Shown: piece after piece, positions 34,719 to 44,020 of the stretch
Layout of the letters: each line of letters opens with the position of its first letter
Numbering within the stretch: the first letter of the stretch is position 1
Assembly: GCA_017624115.1 (NCBI GenBank)
Contig: JAGANQ010000063.1
Span: 1-58,167 of the forward strand
Source of the DNA: Lachnospiraceae bacterium
Lineage (GTDB): Bacteria > Bacillota > Clostridia > Lachnospirales > Lachnospiraceae
Direction of reading: 5' to 3'
Length of the DNA: 58,167 nucleotides
The notes under the pieces: generated by a model
Databases searched by the model: none
What the model saw: only the letters and a program-made list of their open reading frames with translations
Told to the model about the DNA's origin: nothing
Position numbers and translations under genes: made by a program

Positions 34719-35945
34719 ATGAAAGAAAAACTTACCAAATCCGAAATCAGCTGGATTTTATACGATGTAGGAAATTCTGCATTTACTATGCTGGTTGCCA
34801 CTACGATACCTATATTTTTCCAGTCACTTGCGGCAAATTCAGGAATCACGGAAGCAGAAACCTCAGGAATCTGGGCAAGCGTGACGGCTGTGTCTGTCCT
34901 GATACTTGCGATTCTCTCTCCCCTCCTCGGTGCCATCGCCGATTATAAGGGAATGAAAAAACCTATTTTTTCCTGTTCCCTGTGTATCTCTATCCTTGCG
35001 CTGCTTGTGCTTTCCTTCACCAATCACTGGCTCATCTTCTTAGTTGTATTTGTCATCGCCCGCCTGTCCTACAGTGCCTGCAATGTATTTTATGACTCCA
35101 TGATTACCGACGTAACTACCGATGAGCGTATGGACATGATTTCCTCCCACGGCTTTGCCTGGGGTTACATAGGTAGCTGTATCCCGTTTGTTGCCGGTAT
35201 TCTGCTGATTTTCACCCGCCCCTTCGGTCTCAGCACCGGGCAGGCAACACAGCTTTCCTTTCTGATAGCGGCTGTGTGGTGGGTCTGCATGACAATCCCT
35301 CTTCTTAAGAATGTAAAGCAGACCTACTACCTTGAGCGCTGTGAGCACACAGTTTCCCATGTATTCAAGCGTCTGGGAGCTACCTTTAAAAAGCTGAAAA
35401 ATGATAAAAGAATTCTCTTCTTTGTCATCGCCTATTTCTGCTATATTGACGGTGTATATACGATTATCTCGCTGTCCACCACCTACGGCGGTGAGGTAGG
35501 AATCGACAGTACAGCCATGATTCTGGCACTTTTAGTAACACAGATTGTCGCTTTTCCATGTGCTATCTTAAGCGGCAGACTTGCGGAGAAATTCGGTTCT
35601 CTGAAGCTGATTAAATTCTTTATTCTGTGCTATATTGTTATCTGCCTGTTTGCTTACCAGTTAGACCAGGCATGGGAATTCTGGCTTCTCGCTATTGCAG
35701 TAGGTATGTGTCAGGGAGGTATTCAGTCTCTTTCCCGTGCATATTACGGAAAACTGATTCCAAAGGAGGAGGCAAGCGAGTATTTCGGTTTCTTTGATAT
35801 CTTCGGAAAATTTGCTGATTTCTTCGGTCCGGTGATTATCGCAGCCTGTGCCTTTGTGTTCGGAACCTCTACCTATGGTCTTCTGGCACTGGCATTGCTT
35901 TTCCTCACTGGGTTTATCCTGCTTTCAAAATCAGAAAAAGCGTAG
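34719..35945 (+). CDS. UMF1-type major facilitator superfamily transporter
   Basis: This 408-residue protein has about twelve membrane spans. The N-terminal SEISWILYDVGNSAFTMLVAT is the signature of the UMF1/Atg22-like MFS family, whose bacterial substrates are unknown. Conserved SRAYYGKLIPKEEASEYFGFF lies in the second half. The ATG at 34719 follows AAAGGAG by 8 nt. The gene stands alone and ends in a strong bidirectional terminator. The 289-nt upstream interval shares the M16 leader; no convincing promoter was seen for the plus strand. Confidence 0.88.
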   Translation: MKEKLTKSEISWILYDVGNSAFTMLVATTIPIFFQSLAANSGITEAETSGIWASVTAVSVLILAILSPLLGAIADYKGMKKPIFSCSLCISILALLVLSFTNHWLIFLVVFVIARLSYSACNVFYDSMITDVTTDERMDMISSHGFAWGYIGSCIPFVAGILLIFTRPFGLSTGQATQLSFLIAAVWWVCMTIPLLKNVKQTYYLERCEHTVSHVFKRLGATFKKLKNDKRILFFVIAYFCYIDGVYTIISLSTTYGGEVGIDSTAMILALLVTQIVAFPCAILSGRLAEKFGSLKLIKFFILCYIVICLFAYQLDQAWEFWLLAIAVGMCQGGIQSLSRAYYGKLIPKEEASEYFGFFDIFGKFADFFGPVIIAACAFVFGTSTYGLLALALLFLTGFILLSKSEKA

Positions 35946-35981
35946 TATCAATATCTGAGACTTTCTATAATAAATAAACAG

Positions 35982-36019
35982 CTGCCGCAGGCAAAGCTTT
36001 TTGCTTTCTCCTGCGGCAG
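35982..36019. terminator. bidirectional terminator after the UMF1 transporter
   Basis: CTGCCGCAGG and CCTGCGGCAG form a 10-bp stem with an inner AAGC/GCTT pair. It separates the convergent transporter and surface-protein remnant. Confidence 0.85.
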
Positions 36020-36070
36020 TTCTTCTGCTGCATATCATACTATCATGCTCATAAGCATCTATCTGGTTTC

Positions 36071-36506
36071 CTACTTCTGTACCGGCTCTCCCGTCCATGC
36101 ACCTGTCTTATCGACATAGTAGCCGTCCGGTGTCATCTCACCCCTGTACATAGAGCCTAACGGTCTCTCTCCGATACCGTCATATACCCAGTCGTTTCCA
36201 ACCTTAAACCAGCTCTGCTGCGGTGCATTCTCATTAAAGTAATACCAGTCGTCGCCCTGCTTCACCCACTCGGATTTCGCGGTGGTGCCGTCTGCCTTCA
36301 CAAATTCCTTTGACTCTCCCTTGTCCTGTACACCAGTCTTCGGCACAGAAGCTGTTCCGCTGCCGGAGGATGAACCGGAAGAAGCGCCGCCGGAGGAACC
36401 GGAATCATCACTGTCATCGTTATCATCGTCATCCGTTCCCGGTGTTGGCTCCGGATCCGATGTCTGAATCTGCTTAAAGGTCACAGCTATGATATGATTT
36501 GTCCAT
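36071..36506 (-). pseudogene. remnant of a cell-surface repeat protein gene
   Basis: The C-terminal ~125 codons closely match the end of the 856-residue surface protein at 41258-43828: Asp/Ser linker, ASVPKTGVQDKG, EWVKQGDDWYYFNE and the terminal GIGERPLGSMYRGEMTPDGYY. A good GGAGGAG site and ATG at 36506 open only ten codons before a frameshift. The signal peptide, beta-helix and most wall-binding repeats are deleted. The promoter region is retained and resembles that of the full-length gene. A shorter product from a GTG at 36484 is conceivable but would lack a secretion signal. Confidence 0.75.
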
Positions 36507-36541
36507 AGATATCTCCTCCGTTCTTTGGTGATTTATTGGTT

Positions 36542-36579
36542 ATTATACCCCACACGAAGCGTTGCAGAACCGTTGCGGA
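36542..36579 (-). promoter_or_regulatory. promoter with 11-bp tandem operator-like repeats (copy 1)
   Basis: On the minus strand TCCGCAACG and TCTGCAACG are repeated at an 11-bp period, then 12 nt to TATAAT. It is closely related to the promoter at 43868-43903. There is no -35 consensus, as at activator-dependent promoters. Confidence 0.6.
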
Positions 36580-36621
36580 TTAGCCCTAAAAAGCAGAAAA
36601 AATGAAAAAAATATTAAAAAT

Positions 36622-37401
36622 TTAAGTTGTGACTTTTATTCCGGCGCCTGTCATCTCACTCCATCCGTACTGTGCCATGTATTCGCCTTGATAGAGATTC
36701 ACGGCATAGATTTTTCCATCCAGCCAGTCGTAATAATCACAGCCCACCTTTTCTCTATCAATGCCGATTTTTCCCCGCTGTCTGATGATGACATCTTCGC
36801 ATCCTGCATCAGAAAATGTATCCCTTAAATCCTTGATTAAGCTGCGGAAATAACTGGGTGAATAGTTATCGCCACGAAGAAGTGCCATAATTTCACCGCT
36901 GGTACATAATACTCCTTTGCGGTCTACCAGATATGCCAGCATTTCTTTTGTCAAATCATATTTAAACTTTGCAGGCTGACCATCAATAAACACTTCAAAA
37001 TTTCCAAAGGTCTGAAAATATACCCGCATCTTTCTCACAGGATTTACGGGAAATCTTAAGTTTTCCAACTCTTTTTTTACCTTTTCTGCAGTAATCGGTT
37101 TCGTCATGTAACCGCTTGCATGCATCTCAAAAGCTTCTTTCATATAATCCGTATAGCCTGTGGCAAAGATAATATTCGTATGGGGATTTAAAAGCTTGAT
37201 TTCTTTTGCCATCTCCACACCGCTCATATTCCGCATCTGGATATCCAGCAGTACAACCTCGCAGGGTGTTCCTTGAAAAAACTCTAACGCTTCCTTTGGC
37301 TTTTGGAAGCGATATATGTTTGCGGATGGCTCTGCCTTTTTCGCAGCAGATACAAGTCCATCCAGCGCAAGCTCTTCATCGTCTATCGCCAATATATTCA
37401 T
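36622..37401 (-). CDS. response regulator, receiver plus SARP/OmpR-type winged helix
   Basis: This 259-residue regulator has an N-terminal receiver of the LytR/AlgR subtype (IDDEE acidic pocket, phosphoacceptor Asp in VVLLDIQMRNMSG near residue 53, Lys in YMTKPI). The output domain (YFQTFGNFEVFIDGQPAKFKYDLTKEMLAYLVD and IKDLRDTFSDAG) matches SARP/OmpR-like winged helices rather than LytTR. Its start overlaps the kinase stop as ATGA. It probably acts on the adjacent promoters with 11-bp tandem repeats, the spacing used by SARP regulators. A truncated second copy is at 44021-44103. Confidence 0.88.
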   Translation of the reverse strand: MNILAIDDEELALDGLVSAAKKAEPSANIYRFQKPKEALEFFQGTPCEVVLLDIQMRNMSGVEMAKEIKLLNPHTNIIFATGYTDYMKEAFEMHASGYMTKPITAEKVKKELENLRFPVNPVRKMRVYFQTFGNFEVFIDGQPAKFKYDLTKEMLAYLVDRKGVLCTSGEIMALLRGDNYSPSYFRSLIKDLRDTFSDAGCEDVIIRQRGKIGIDREKVGCDYYDWLDGKIYAVNLYQGEYMAQYGWSEMTGAGIKVTT

Positions 37402-39176
37402 GCCTCTTTCTCCTTTGGAATACGGATTGTGGATGTGGTACCTTTTCCCGGCTCACTCTCCACCTTAAGCGTGGCGTGGCACAAGATGTCAAGTCTCTGC
37501 CGCACGTTGCGGATGCCTACATGGGTTCCTTTTCCGTTATATTCTGTTCCGGGTACAAATCCAACACCATCATCTGACACAATTACCTCATAGCAGTCCG
37601 GATATTCCTTCGCGATAAGTATGACCGTTCCGACGCCCTCCTCTTTCTGGCAGATGCCATGCTTTACTGCATTTTCCACAAGAGGCTGCACGGACAGGGC
37701 AGGCAGCATAAAGTCTGCACGTTCTATGCGGTACACAACATTCAAATCCTTGCCGAACCGAAGCTGTTCCAGCTTCAAGTACGTTTTTACATGTTTTAAC
37801 TCTTCCTCAAAGGAAATCAGGGTCGTGCGGTCTACTGCACTTAAGCTCCTCTGAAGGTAGTCGGAGAAATCACTGATTGCCTGCTGTGCCATCCCGACAT
37901 CCTTCTCGCACAGATGATAAATGGAATTGAGTGAGTTGTAAATAAAGTGTGGCTGTATCTGGCTCATGGCAAGACTAATCTGATTCTCTTTTAATTCCTT
38001 CTCCAGCTCCTTTGCCCGGATGGATTCCTGATAGTTGACCGCCACCAGCTTAACTGCCCAAAGTAACAGGAGTACAAACAGCACGCCAAAGACCGCTTTG
38101 ATACAAATTCCACTCTGCCACAAGGAAAGGCGGGCATTCAAAAGCTCCGCTATCAGTATCACAGACAGCACACCGGCGGAAATCAGCATAATCCACTCAT
38201 GCTTTTCTCTTTCTTTCGTTTCCCTGACACAAAGGACAATCAAAATCAGGCTGACAATCCCCTGAACAACCGCCCAATATATACCGGTATCATAAATTTT
38301 CATAATTCCGGCAAGGGACACTGCCATATAAATGAAATCTGCGAGCATCAACACGTATACTGCAATCTGCGCTATTTTCTTTCGTTTTTCTTGCAGCAAT
38401 TCCATGATTCCGGCAGCAAGCATCATGGCTGCAAGCATCATGGCTGCCTGTCTCATGTATGTATTGAACACCATCTGATCATTTCGCAGAAAAATGTCTT
38501 TTGTGTCAAGATACATATACACACCCATGAGCAGAGACATAACTCCCATCTTTAATAACAGCGTGCTGTTTGGCAGACGCAAAAGCAGATAGCCGATTGC
38601 CGTTCCGATGAGGGCAATGGATGCCACGAAGACAAAGATGCAGAAATAGCGATAAGCCATCTCATCCTTTTCATAGTGTCGTTTTAATTGTGTCTCGCCG
38701 CTCATATAAAGAGAATCCAACAGTTCGTTGTATGCTTCCTTATTTCCATAGCTGTGTGGATTATGCAGCTGAATTTCAATCACATCGTTCTCTGACATAG
38801 CAGGCAGTATCCACTCCTGCCAACCCGTACCACACATATCCGGATTGATTTCATTGCTTAATTGGTATGGATTATCGCCATTTACCGATACACTCATGCC
38901 GATATGGTCCAGATAAAAATAAACGCAGGCTCCTTCCGGCAGCTCCGGGTCAAATCTGCCACGAAGTGCCAAATCTCCATCAAAAGCTGACAGGTCTGTA
39001 TCTTCCCCTAATGGCTGCCATTCTCCCCCGTTCTGGCTGTATTCGCCCACAAATTTTAATTGCAGCGACATAGCAAGAAAAGGCTGGCTTGTCTGTTTAC
39101 AGGCTGCGAAAATCACAATTCCCGCAAAAAGGAAAATGAGTATGTATAAAGCCAGGTTGATTTTTGGTTTCTTCAA
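37398..39176 (-). CDS. LytS/YehU-type sensor histidine kinase with 7TM sensor
   Basis: This 592-residue membrane kinase has an N-terminal span (ALYILIFLFAGIVIF) and a ~170-residue extracellular beta-rich domain (EYSQNGGEWQPLGEDTDLSAF) of the 7TMR-DISM extracellular type. About seven spans follow (residues ~190-390). A His_kinase domain with the phosphoacceptor in QIQPHFIYNSLNSIYHL and an HATPase (PLVENAVKHGI, VSDDGVGF) complete it. The TTG at 39176 is chosen because AGGAG lies 7 nt upstream. It is coupled by ATGA to the response regulator gene. The ligand is unknown; the extracellular domain may bind sugars. Confidence 0.9.
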   Translation of the reverse strand: MKKPKINLALYILIFLFAGIVIFAACKQTSQPFLAMSLQLKFVGEYSQNGGEWQPLGEDTDLSAFDGDLALRGRFDPELPEGACVYFYLDHIGMSVSVNGDNPYQLSNEINPDMCGTGWQEWILPAMSENDVIEIQLHNPHSYGNKEAYNELLDSLYMSGETQLKRHYEKDEMAYRYFCIFVFVASIALIGTAIGYLLLRLPNSTLLLKMGVMSLLMGVYMYLDTKDIFLRNDQMVFNTYMRQAAMMLAAMMLAAGIMELLQEKRKKIAQIAVYVLMLADFIYMAVSLAGIMKIYDTGIYWAVVQGIVSLILIVLCVRETKEREKHEWIMLISAGVLSVILIAELLNARLSLWQSGICIKAVFGVLFVLLLLWAVKLVAVNYQESIRAKELEKELKENQISLAMSQIQPHFIYNSLNSIYHLCEKDVGMAQQAISDFSDYLQRSLSAVDRTTLISFEEELKHVKTYLKLEQLRFGKDLNVVYRIERADFMLPALSVQPLVENAVKHGICQKEEGVGTVILIAKEYPDCYEVIVSDDGVGFVPGTEYNGKGTHVGIRNVRQRLDILCHATLKVESEPGKGTTSTIRIPKEKEA

Positions 39177-39207
39177 AGTATCACTCCTAAAAAAATAATC
39201 AGAAAAT

Positions 39208-39296
39208 ATTATACCATGTGCTCCGCACATGCTTTCCCCGCAGGATGGCTACTTCGCTTCGCTCCGAGCCGGTATAATGTCTGTCGACATTATACC
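39208..39296 (-). promoter_or_regulatory. two extended -10 promoters of the kinase gene with an operator-like palindrome
   Basis: On the minus strand TGGTATAAT occurs twice (-10 boxes at 39289-39294 and 39208-39213). The first lies within the palindrome GGTATAATGTC-4 nt-GACATTATACC (39271-39296). The second abuts a GCACATG/CATGTGC hairpin. Neither has a good -35 box. Confidence 0.5.
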
Positions 39297-39421
39297 ATAT
39301 TTTGACATAATCTGCATTAAAAGATTTCACATTGTTTTCTGCATCTCCCAGAAACACAAAAGGATATCCTCATCATTTGTTTATATGGTGGAATATCCTT
39401 TATTTTAAAAATCCCTGTTTT

Positions 39422-41116
39422 TCACCCTATCAGTACTTTCTTTCCCTCAAAGGCAAATCCATAGCTTCTGATACGCTCCTTTGGTATGCCGCGTGCCATA
39501 AGCTGTGACGCATACTGCTTCTCTTCTATCTGTCTGAGCGCCGCCTGCACCGTCTCCTTTAATGTTTCCTCATCCTCCGCATCATGCACCTTGAATTCCA
39601 GTATGATGGCATCATACTCCTCCGGCTTCTTAGGCTCCAGCATCACATCATATCTTCCAAACCCGCTCTCCCGGTTCGAGGTGATGACATATCTGTCCTG
39701 CAGCTCCACCATCAGTCCCAGCACAAATCCATGATAAAAACGCTCCGGTTCCTCACACGAAGGATTCCTTCCGGTGTCAAAATAGCTGAATATGCTCAGC
39801 GCCACACGGTTCATATACGCATTCATGGCTTTCCTGTCTCCCAGCAGCAGCGCTTTGATAAAATCGTTATAATCTGCTTCTGCTGCCGAGAACCAGTCAC
39901 GCACCATATTCTGGAACATCAGCTTTACCTCCCGGTTCGTAAGTGCAAGCTCATACATCGGCTCTGCTCCCTCCGGGATATCCCGATAGCTCTCATGGAA
40001 GAGCACCTTCAGATACCCGCTGGCTACCAGAAGGCTCCAGATGGCTTTCTCATTACCATCAAGCTGGTTATATACAATCTGCTCGTCAATCTGCGTCCGC
40101 AGCGTTTCCCCCTTAAGCAATGATTCAAACTTCTCCTTGACACGGCTGCTTCCTTCACGTATGAGCTTGCCCACCAGACTGTTCGAGCTGGTATTCGCCC
40201 AATAGGTCGTAAAATTGCCTTTGTCCAGAAAATTCAGGATAGACCACGGATTATAGATATCCTTATGGCTTCCGAAGATAAAGCCATCATACCATCGCTT
40301 CACCTCTTCTTTTTCGTGCTCCAGCCCGCACTCATCTAACGCAGCGAATACCTCCTCTTCTGTAAAACCAAAAGAAGTCGCGTATTTATCCGATGTGGTT
40401 GTAACTACCTCAAGATTATTTAAATCAGAAAAGATTGACTCTTTGCTGACCCTCGTGATTCCTGTCATAATCGCACGCTCCAGCCATGGGTTCGTCTTGA
40501 AGGCAGAATTGAACAGGCTCCGGGTAAAAGCCACCAGTTCACTCCAGTATCCATCCACATACGCTTCCTGCATCGGCGTGTCGTACTCATCCAGAAGGAT
40601 GATGACCTTTTTTCCATAATAGCGGTACAGATAATCTGAAAGCTTATAAATCGCAATTGTTGCCACTACCTCCGGCATATCTGTTTTTACAGAACGGAAG
40701 AACTCTCTGTCTGCCTCAGTCATGACAGCACTGTCCAGAAGATAATTGTTTTTAATATACAAATCCGTAATCAGCTGATATATTCTGTCTCTTGCGGATT
40801 CATAGTTCGTCTCCTTCACATTGGCAAAGGAGAGGCTGATGACCGGGTACGTTCCCTGTATCTCCCGGTATTTTTCATTCTCCCAGATGGAAAGTCCTTC
40901 AAACAAATCTCCGCGCCCTGCATAATCCACGGAAAAGAACTGCTCCACCATGCTCATGTTGAGCGTCTTTCCGAAGCGGCGCGGACGAGTAATCAGTGTC
41001 ACACTGTCATTACTTTCCCACCATTCCTCAATGAATGATGTTTTGTCAATATAAAAACAATTCTTCTGAATCAAATCCCCAAAATCCTGCAAACCGATTG
41101 CTACTGTTCTTGCCAT
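39422..41116 (-). CDS. AAA-ATPase-like / DUF1703 PD-(D/E)XK nuclease family protein
   Basis: This 564-residue member of a large family common in gut Clostridia and Bacteroidetes has an N-terminal AAA-ATPase-like domain. It has CFYIDKTSFI, Walker A in ITRPRRFGKTLNMSM near residue 50, and the Walker B-like IILLDEYDTPM. The C-terminal DUF1703-type PD-(D/E)XK nuclease fold includes DVMLEPKKPEEYDAIILEFKV. Its function is unproven; it is often multi-copy and associated with genome plasticity. The ATG at 41116 follows GGGAGG by 7 nt. It stands between the two copies of the surface-protein/regulator locus, separated by its own upstream terminator. Confidence 0.88.
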   Translation of the reverse strand: MARTVAIGLQDFGDLIQKNCFYIDKTSFIEEWWESNDSVTLITRPRRFGKTLNMSMVEQFFSVDYAGRGDLFEGLSIWENEKYREIQGTYPVISLSFANVKETNYESARDRIYQLITDLYIKNNYLLDSAVMTEADREFFRSVKTDMPEVVATIAIYKLSDYLYRYYGKKVIILLDEYDTPMQEAYVDGYWSELVAFTRSLFNSAFKTNPWLERAIMTGITRVSKESIFSDLNNLEVVTTTSDKYATSFGFTEEEVFAALDECGLEHEKEEVKRWYDGFIFGSHKDIYNPWSILNFLDKGNFTTYWANTSSNSLVGKLIREGSSRVKEKFESLLKGETLRTQIDEQIVYNQLDGNEKAIWSLLVASGYLKVLFHESYRDIPEGAEPMYELALTNREVKLMFQNMVRDWFSAAEADYNDFIKALLLGDRKAMNAYMNRVALSIFSYFDTGRNPSCEEPERFYHGFVLGLMVELQDRYVITSNRESGFGRYDVMLEPKKPEEYDAIILEFKVHDAEDEETLKETVQAALRQIEEKQYASQLMARGIPKERIRSYGFAFEGKKVLIG

Positions 41117-41146
41117 GTAATGTCCTCCCATGCCCCAAAATGTTAA

Positions 41147-41190
41147 AAAATCCGTTATACCAGGTCTCTTATCCTAGTATAACGGATTTT
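41147..41190 (-). terminator. terminator of the 856-residue surface protein gene
   Basis: AAAATCCGTTATAC pairs with GTATAACGGATTTT around a 16-nt loop, with a T6 tract on the minus strand. Confidence 0.85.
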
Positions 41191-41257
41191 CACTTAAATC
41201 ACAACTCTGTCAGGAATTTTCTTTTTGTATATCTGTACGAAATTACACAGTATGAGC

Positions 41258-43828
41258 CTACTGCACCCATGCACCTGTCTCATCGACATAGTAGCCGTCC
41301 GGTGTCATCTCACCCCTGTACATGGAGCCTAACGGTCTCTCTCCGATACCGTTATATACCCAGTCGCTGCCAACCATAAACCAGCTCTGCTGCGATGCCT
41401 TCTCATTAAAGTAATACCACTTGCCGTTGACATCCTTAAACCAGCCAAGCTTCATCTTTCCACTAGTTCCGTCAAGATAGTACCACTTGCCATCCTGCTC
41501 GTCCTGGTACCAGTGTGTCTCCATCACACCGCTCGTCTGGTTTAAGTAATACCAGTCGCCGTCCTCATCCTTAAGCCAGCCTGTCTTCATGGCTCCGCTC
41601 TCGGTATCGAGGTAGTACCACTTGCCATCCGTATCCTGCAGCCAGTCTGTCTCCATGACGCTTGTTTCCTTGTTGAGGTAATACCACTCGCCGTCGCTGT
41701 CCTCAAACCATCCGGTTTTCAGCTTTCCGTCTGTTCCTGCATAATACCAGTCGTCGCCCTGCTTCACCCATTCGGATTTCGCGGTGGTGCCGTCTGCCTT
41801 CACAAATTCCTTCGAGTCTCCCTTGTCCTGTACACCGGTCTTCGGCACAGAAGCTGTTCCGCTGCCGGAGGATGAACCGGAAGATGAGCCGCCGGAGGAA
41901 CCGGAATCATTGCTGTCATTATCACTGTCATAGTCGTCGTTGTCATCATCACCATCATCCTGTCCCGGAAAAATCGTAAATGCAGCTTCTGCCGTTTTAT
42001 CCTCAACAGTTATGGTCGCCTTATATAATCCTGCATCAACAGGCGCATCAGGACTGGAAGCTGTCTCTCCTTCTTTCACATACTGGATTTCCGGAACAGT
42101 CAGTCCTACTGCTGCCCATGCAGCTTGTTCCGATTTGCTTATCCCTGCACCATGGTAAGGATTACCGGAATAATCTGCATCAGATACCGTCAAGGTTAAT
42201 GTCAGAGCATTATCATGAGAAGCTTCTGTTCCGTAATAAAAACACTGCGAACCATAGCTATCAATCGTACAATATGCTTGCATCACATTTCCATCTGCTT
42301 CATAAGTCCAATCATGTGTATGTATTATTATTTCATTACTATTAAGCATTATCATTTGACTGGTATTGTCTGCAAAAAAGTACCTTTCCGCATCTATGCC
42401 ACTATATCCGTCTGAATATCCACTTGTAACTATACCCATTGTATTCCTATCCTGTCCAATATGTACACCCATTTTTGCATTGTTTGTTAAACCTGTGGTA
42501 TCAAACGTAATTTTACTTCTATTAGCATTATTCAAACAAATATTACTTGTTATTGCATCTGAAATCTGATTGTCAGCGTCAAATGAGCCGGTCTCATTTC
42601 CTGTAATCACAGAATCTCCGCCTACAATCAACCTGCAAGTATCATTGCTGATAAAAATGCCGCCTCCAGAAGTCGCTGCTTTATTATTACAAATAGAACC
42701 ATAATTATAAAACGGTGCTTTGCCCTCATTATAGACACCTCCGCCACTTCCTGTTCCACCATTTTGAGTACCATTTGCAATATTTCCATTAATTTCACCA
42801 TAATTTTTAAAGAATGTCCCTTCGTACTCGCGACGATTTCCAGCAGTTGAAGTGTTATCCACACCGCCACAATGTCTGGCAGCAATATTATTATTTATTG
42901 TACCATAATTTGTAAATTCACCTGCTTTGTTAATTACACCACCGGAGCTTCGTTTAGATTCATTCTCATTTATCTGTCCATAATTAAAAAACTTAGCAGG
43001 TTTCATATGCGAATCTGAATAATTTGCCACACCTCCTGCAGCTGTTTGTTCATTTTTATCATTCGATAAATTCTGATTAATGGTCGCATCAGCATGATTT
43101 TCTTCTGTACCATTATAAAAGGTTCCCAAGTTATTTCTTACTGATGAATAGCTTCCTACATTCTCATTAATATTTCCATAATTATAAAAGATTCCGTTAT
43201 TAAAAACAGCTGCTCCATGTGCATTTCCGTAATTTCCAATTACATCTGCAGCATTGTAAATGGTTGCAGTTGCATTTTCCCGATTATAAATAGCACCACC
43301 ATATGCATGGTCAGATGACGTGGAAGTGTTACCTACAATATTACCACCATATAAATTCAATGTACCATCATTTAAAATAGCTGAACCATGTTCGAAATTT
43401 CCACCAGTAAGAACTCCCCCCTGAATAGTCCTGTCACCTAAGGTTTCATCTAATTTCCATGCACCTTCTTTAGAAGAAATAAACTTATGCTCTGTTGTCT
43501 GACATTCATAAATGTTTAATGTTGCGCCAGATGATATGGATATCAGACGTATATTGCCATTTGCTTTTATAACGTGACCATTCAAACACAAGTTAACAGT
43601 TCCTGTCGTAACCTCCCATGTAGAGCTCAGAGTTATATCCGTTGTTAAATAGTAATTTCCTTCTGCTGTAGGCAGTGCATTATCCGTATTCCACTCTGTT
43701 CCATGTGTATGCTGCTCCGTTCCATTTCCCGCATTTGCAAAAGCAGTTGATGGTGTCATAATCAACACCATTACGAATGTAAACATCCACGCAATTACCT
43801 TTCTTTTGATTTTGCATCCTCTCTTCAT
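41258..43828 (-). CDS. secreted cell-surface protein: beta-helix, Ig-like domain, cell-wall-binding repeats
   Basis: This 856-residue exported protein has a signal peptide (basic KRGCKIKRK, hydrophobic core, cleavage after AFA near residue 32). Residues ~50-480 form a right-handed beta-helix of short Asn/Gly-rich repeats (GGAIYNREN, NNGIFYNYGNINEN). An Ig/MBG-like domain (TLTVSDADYSGNPY) follows, then an Asp/Ser/Gly linker with SVPKTG. The C-terminus has about six choline-binding-like repeats (WYYLDTESGAMKTGW type) and ends with GIGERPLGSMYRGEMTPDGYY. It is probably held non-covalently on the wall and acts as an adhesin or glycan-binding surface layer. AAAGGAG precedes the ATG. Expression may depend on the nearby SARP-like regulator. 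Confidence 0.88.
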   Translation of the reverse strand: MKRGCKIKRKVIAWMFTFVMVLIMTPSTAFANAGNGTEQHTHGTEWNTDNALPTAEGNYYLTTDITLSSTWEVTTGTVNLCLNGHVIKANGNIRLISISSGATLNIYECQTTEHKFISSKEGAWKLDETLGDRTIQGGVLTGGNFEHGSAILNDGTLNLYGGNIVGNTSTSSDHAYGGAIYNRENATATIYNAADVIGNYGNAHGAAVFNNGIFYNYGNINENVGSYSSVRNNLGTFYNGTEENHADATINQNLSNDKNEQTAAGGVANYSDSHMKPAKFFNYGQINENESKRSSGGVINKAGEFTNYGTINNNIAARHCGGVDNTSTAGNRREYEGTFFKNYGEINGNIANGTQNGGTGSGGGVYNEGKAPFYNYGSICNNKAATSGGGIFISNDTCRLIVGGDSVITGNETGSFDADNQISDAITSNICLNNANRSKITFDTTGLTNNAKMGVHIGQDRNTMGIVTSGYSDGYSGIDAERYFFADNTSQMIMLNSNEIIIHTHDWTYEADGNVMQAYCTIDSYGSQCFYYGTEASHDNALTLTLTVSDADYSGNPYHGAGISKSEQAAWAAVGLTVPEIQYVKEGETASSPDAPVDAGLYKATITVEDKTAEAAFTIFPGQDDGDDDNDDYDSDNDSNDSGSSGGSSSGSSSGSGTASVPKTGVQDKGDSKEFVKADGTTAKSEWVKQGDDWYYAGTDGKLKTGWFEDSDGEWYYLNKETSVMETDWLQDTDGKWYYLDTESGAMKTGWLKDEDGDWYYLNQTSGVMETHWYQDEQDGKWYYLDGTSGKMKLGWFKDVNGKWYYFNEKASQQSWFMVGSDWVYNGIGERPLGSMYRGEMTPDGYYVDETGAWVQ

Positions 43829-43867
43829 AATGTTTATCTCCTTTACTTTTGGTAATTAGTTGGTACT

Positions 43868-43903
43868 ATTATACCAAACAAAGCGTTGCAGAACCGTTGC
43901 AGA
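43868..43903 (-). promoter_or_regulatory. promoter with 11-bp tandem operator-like repeats (copy 2)
   Basis: On the minus strand TCTGCAACG occurs twice with exactly 11-bp periodicity (43884-43892 and 43895-43903). It is followed 10 nt later by TATAAT (43868-43873) in an extended TTTGGTATAAT context, upstream of the 856-residue surface protein. Confidence 0.65.
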
Positions 43904-43966
43904 TTACCCCAAAAAAAGGCAGAAAATGAAAAAACTTTAAAAAAATCTTTCCAAAAAGCAAAAAAA

Positions 43967-43996
43967 ACTTCGGATAGCATCTTCTGCCTCCGAAGT
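43967..43996. terminator. bidirectional terminator after the regulator remnant
   Basis: ACTTCGGA and TCCGAAGT arms are flanked by A and T runs on both sides, between the surface-protein promoter and the end of galT. Confidence 0.7.
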
Positions 43997-44020
43997 TTTT
44001 CTTAAACTCTTCTTTCTATT

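Noticed and set aside
41258..43828. Sortase-anchored protein because of SVPKTG
   Set aside because: The motif is internal, followed by about 200 residues of wall-binding repeats, with no C-terminal hydrophobic segment and positive tail.
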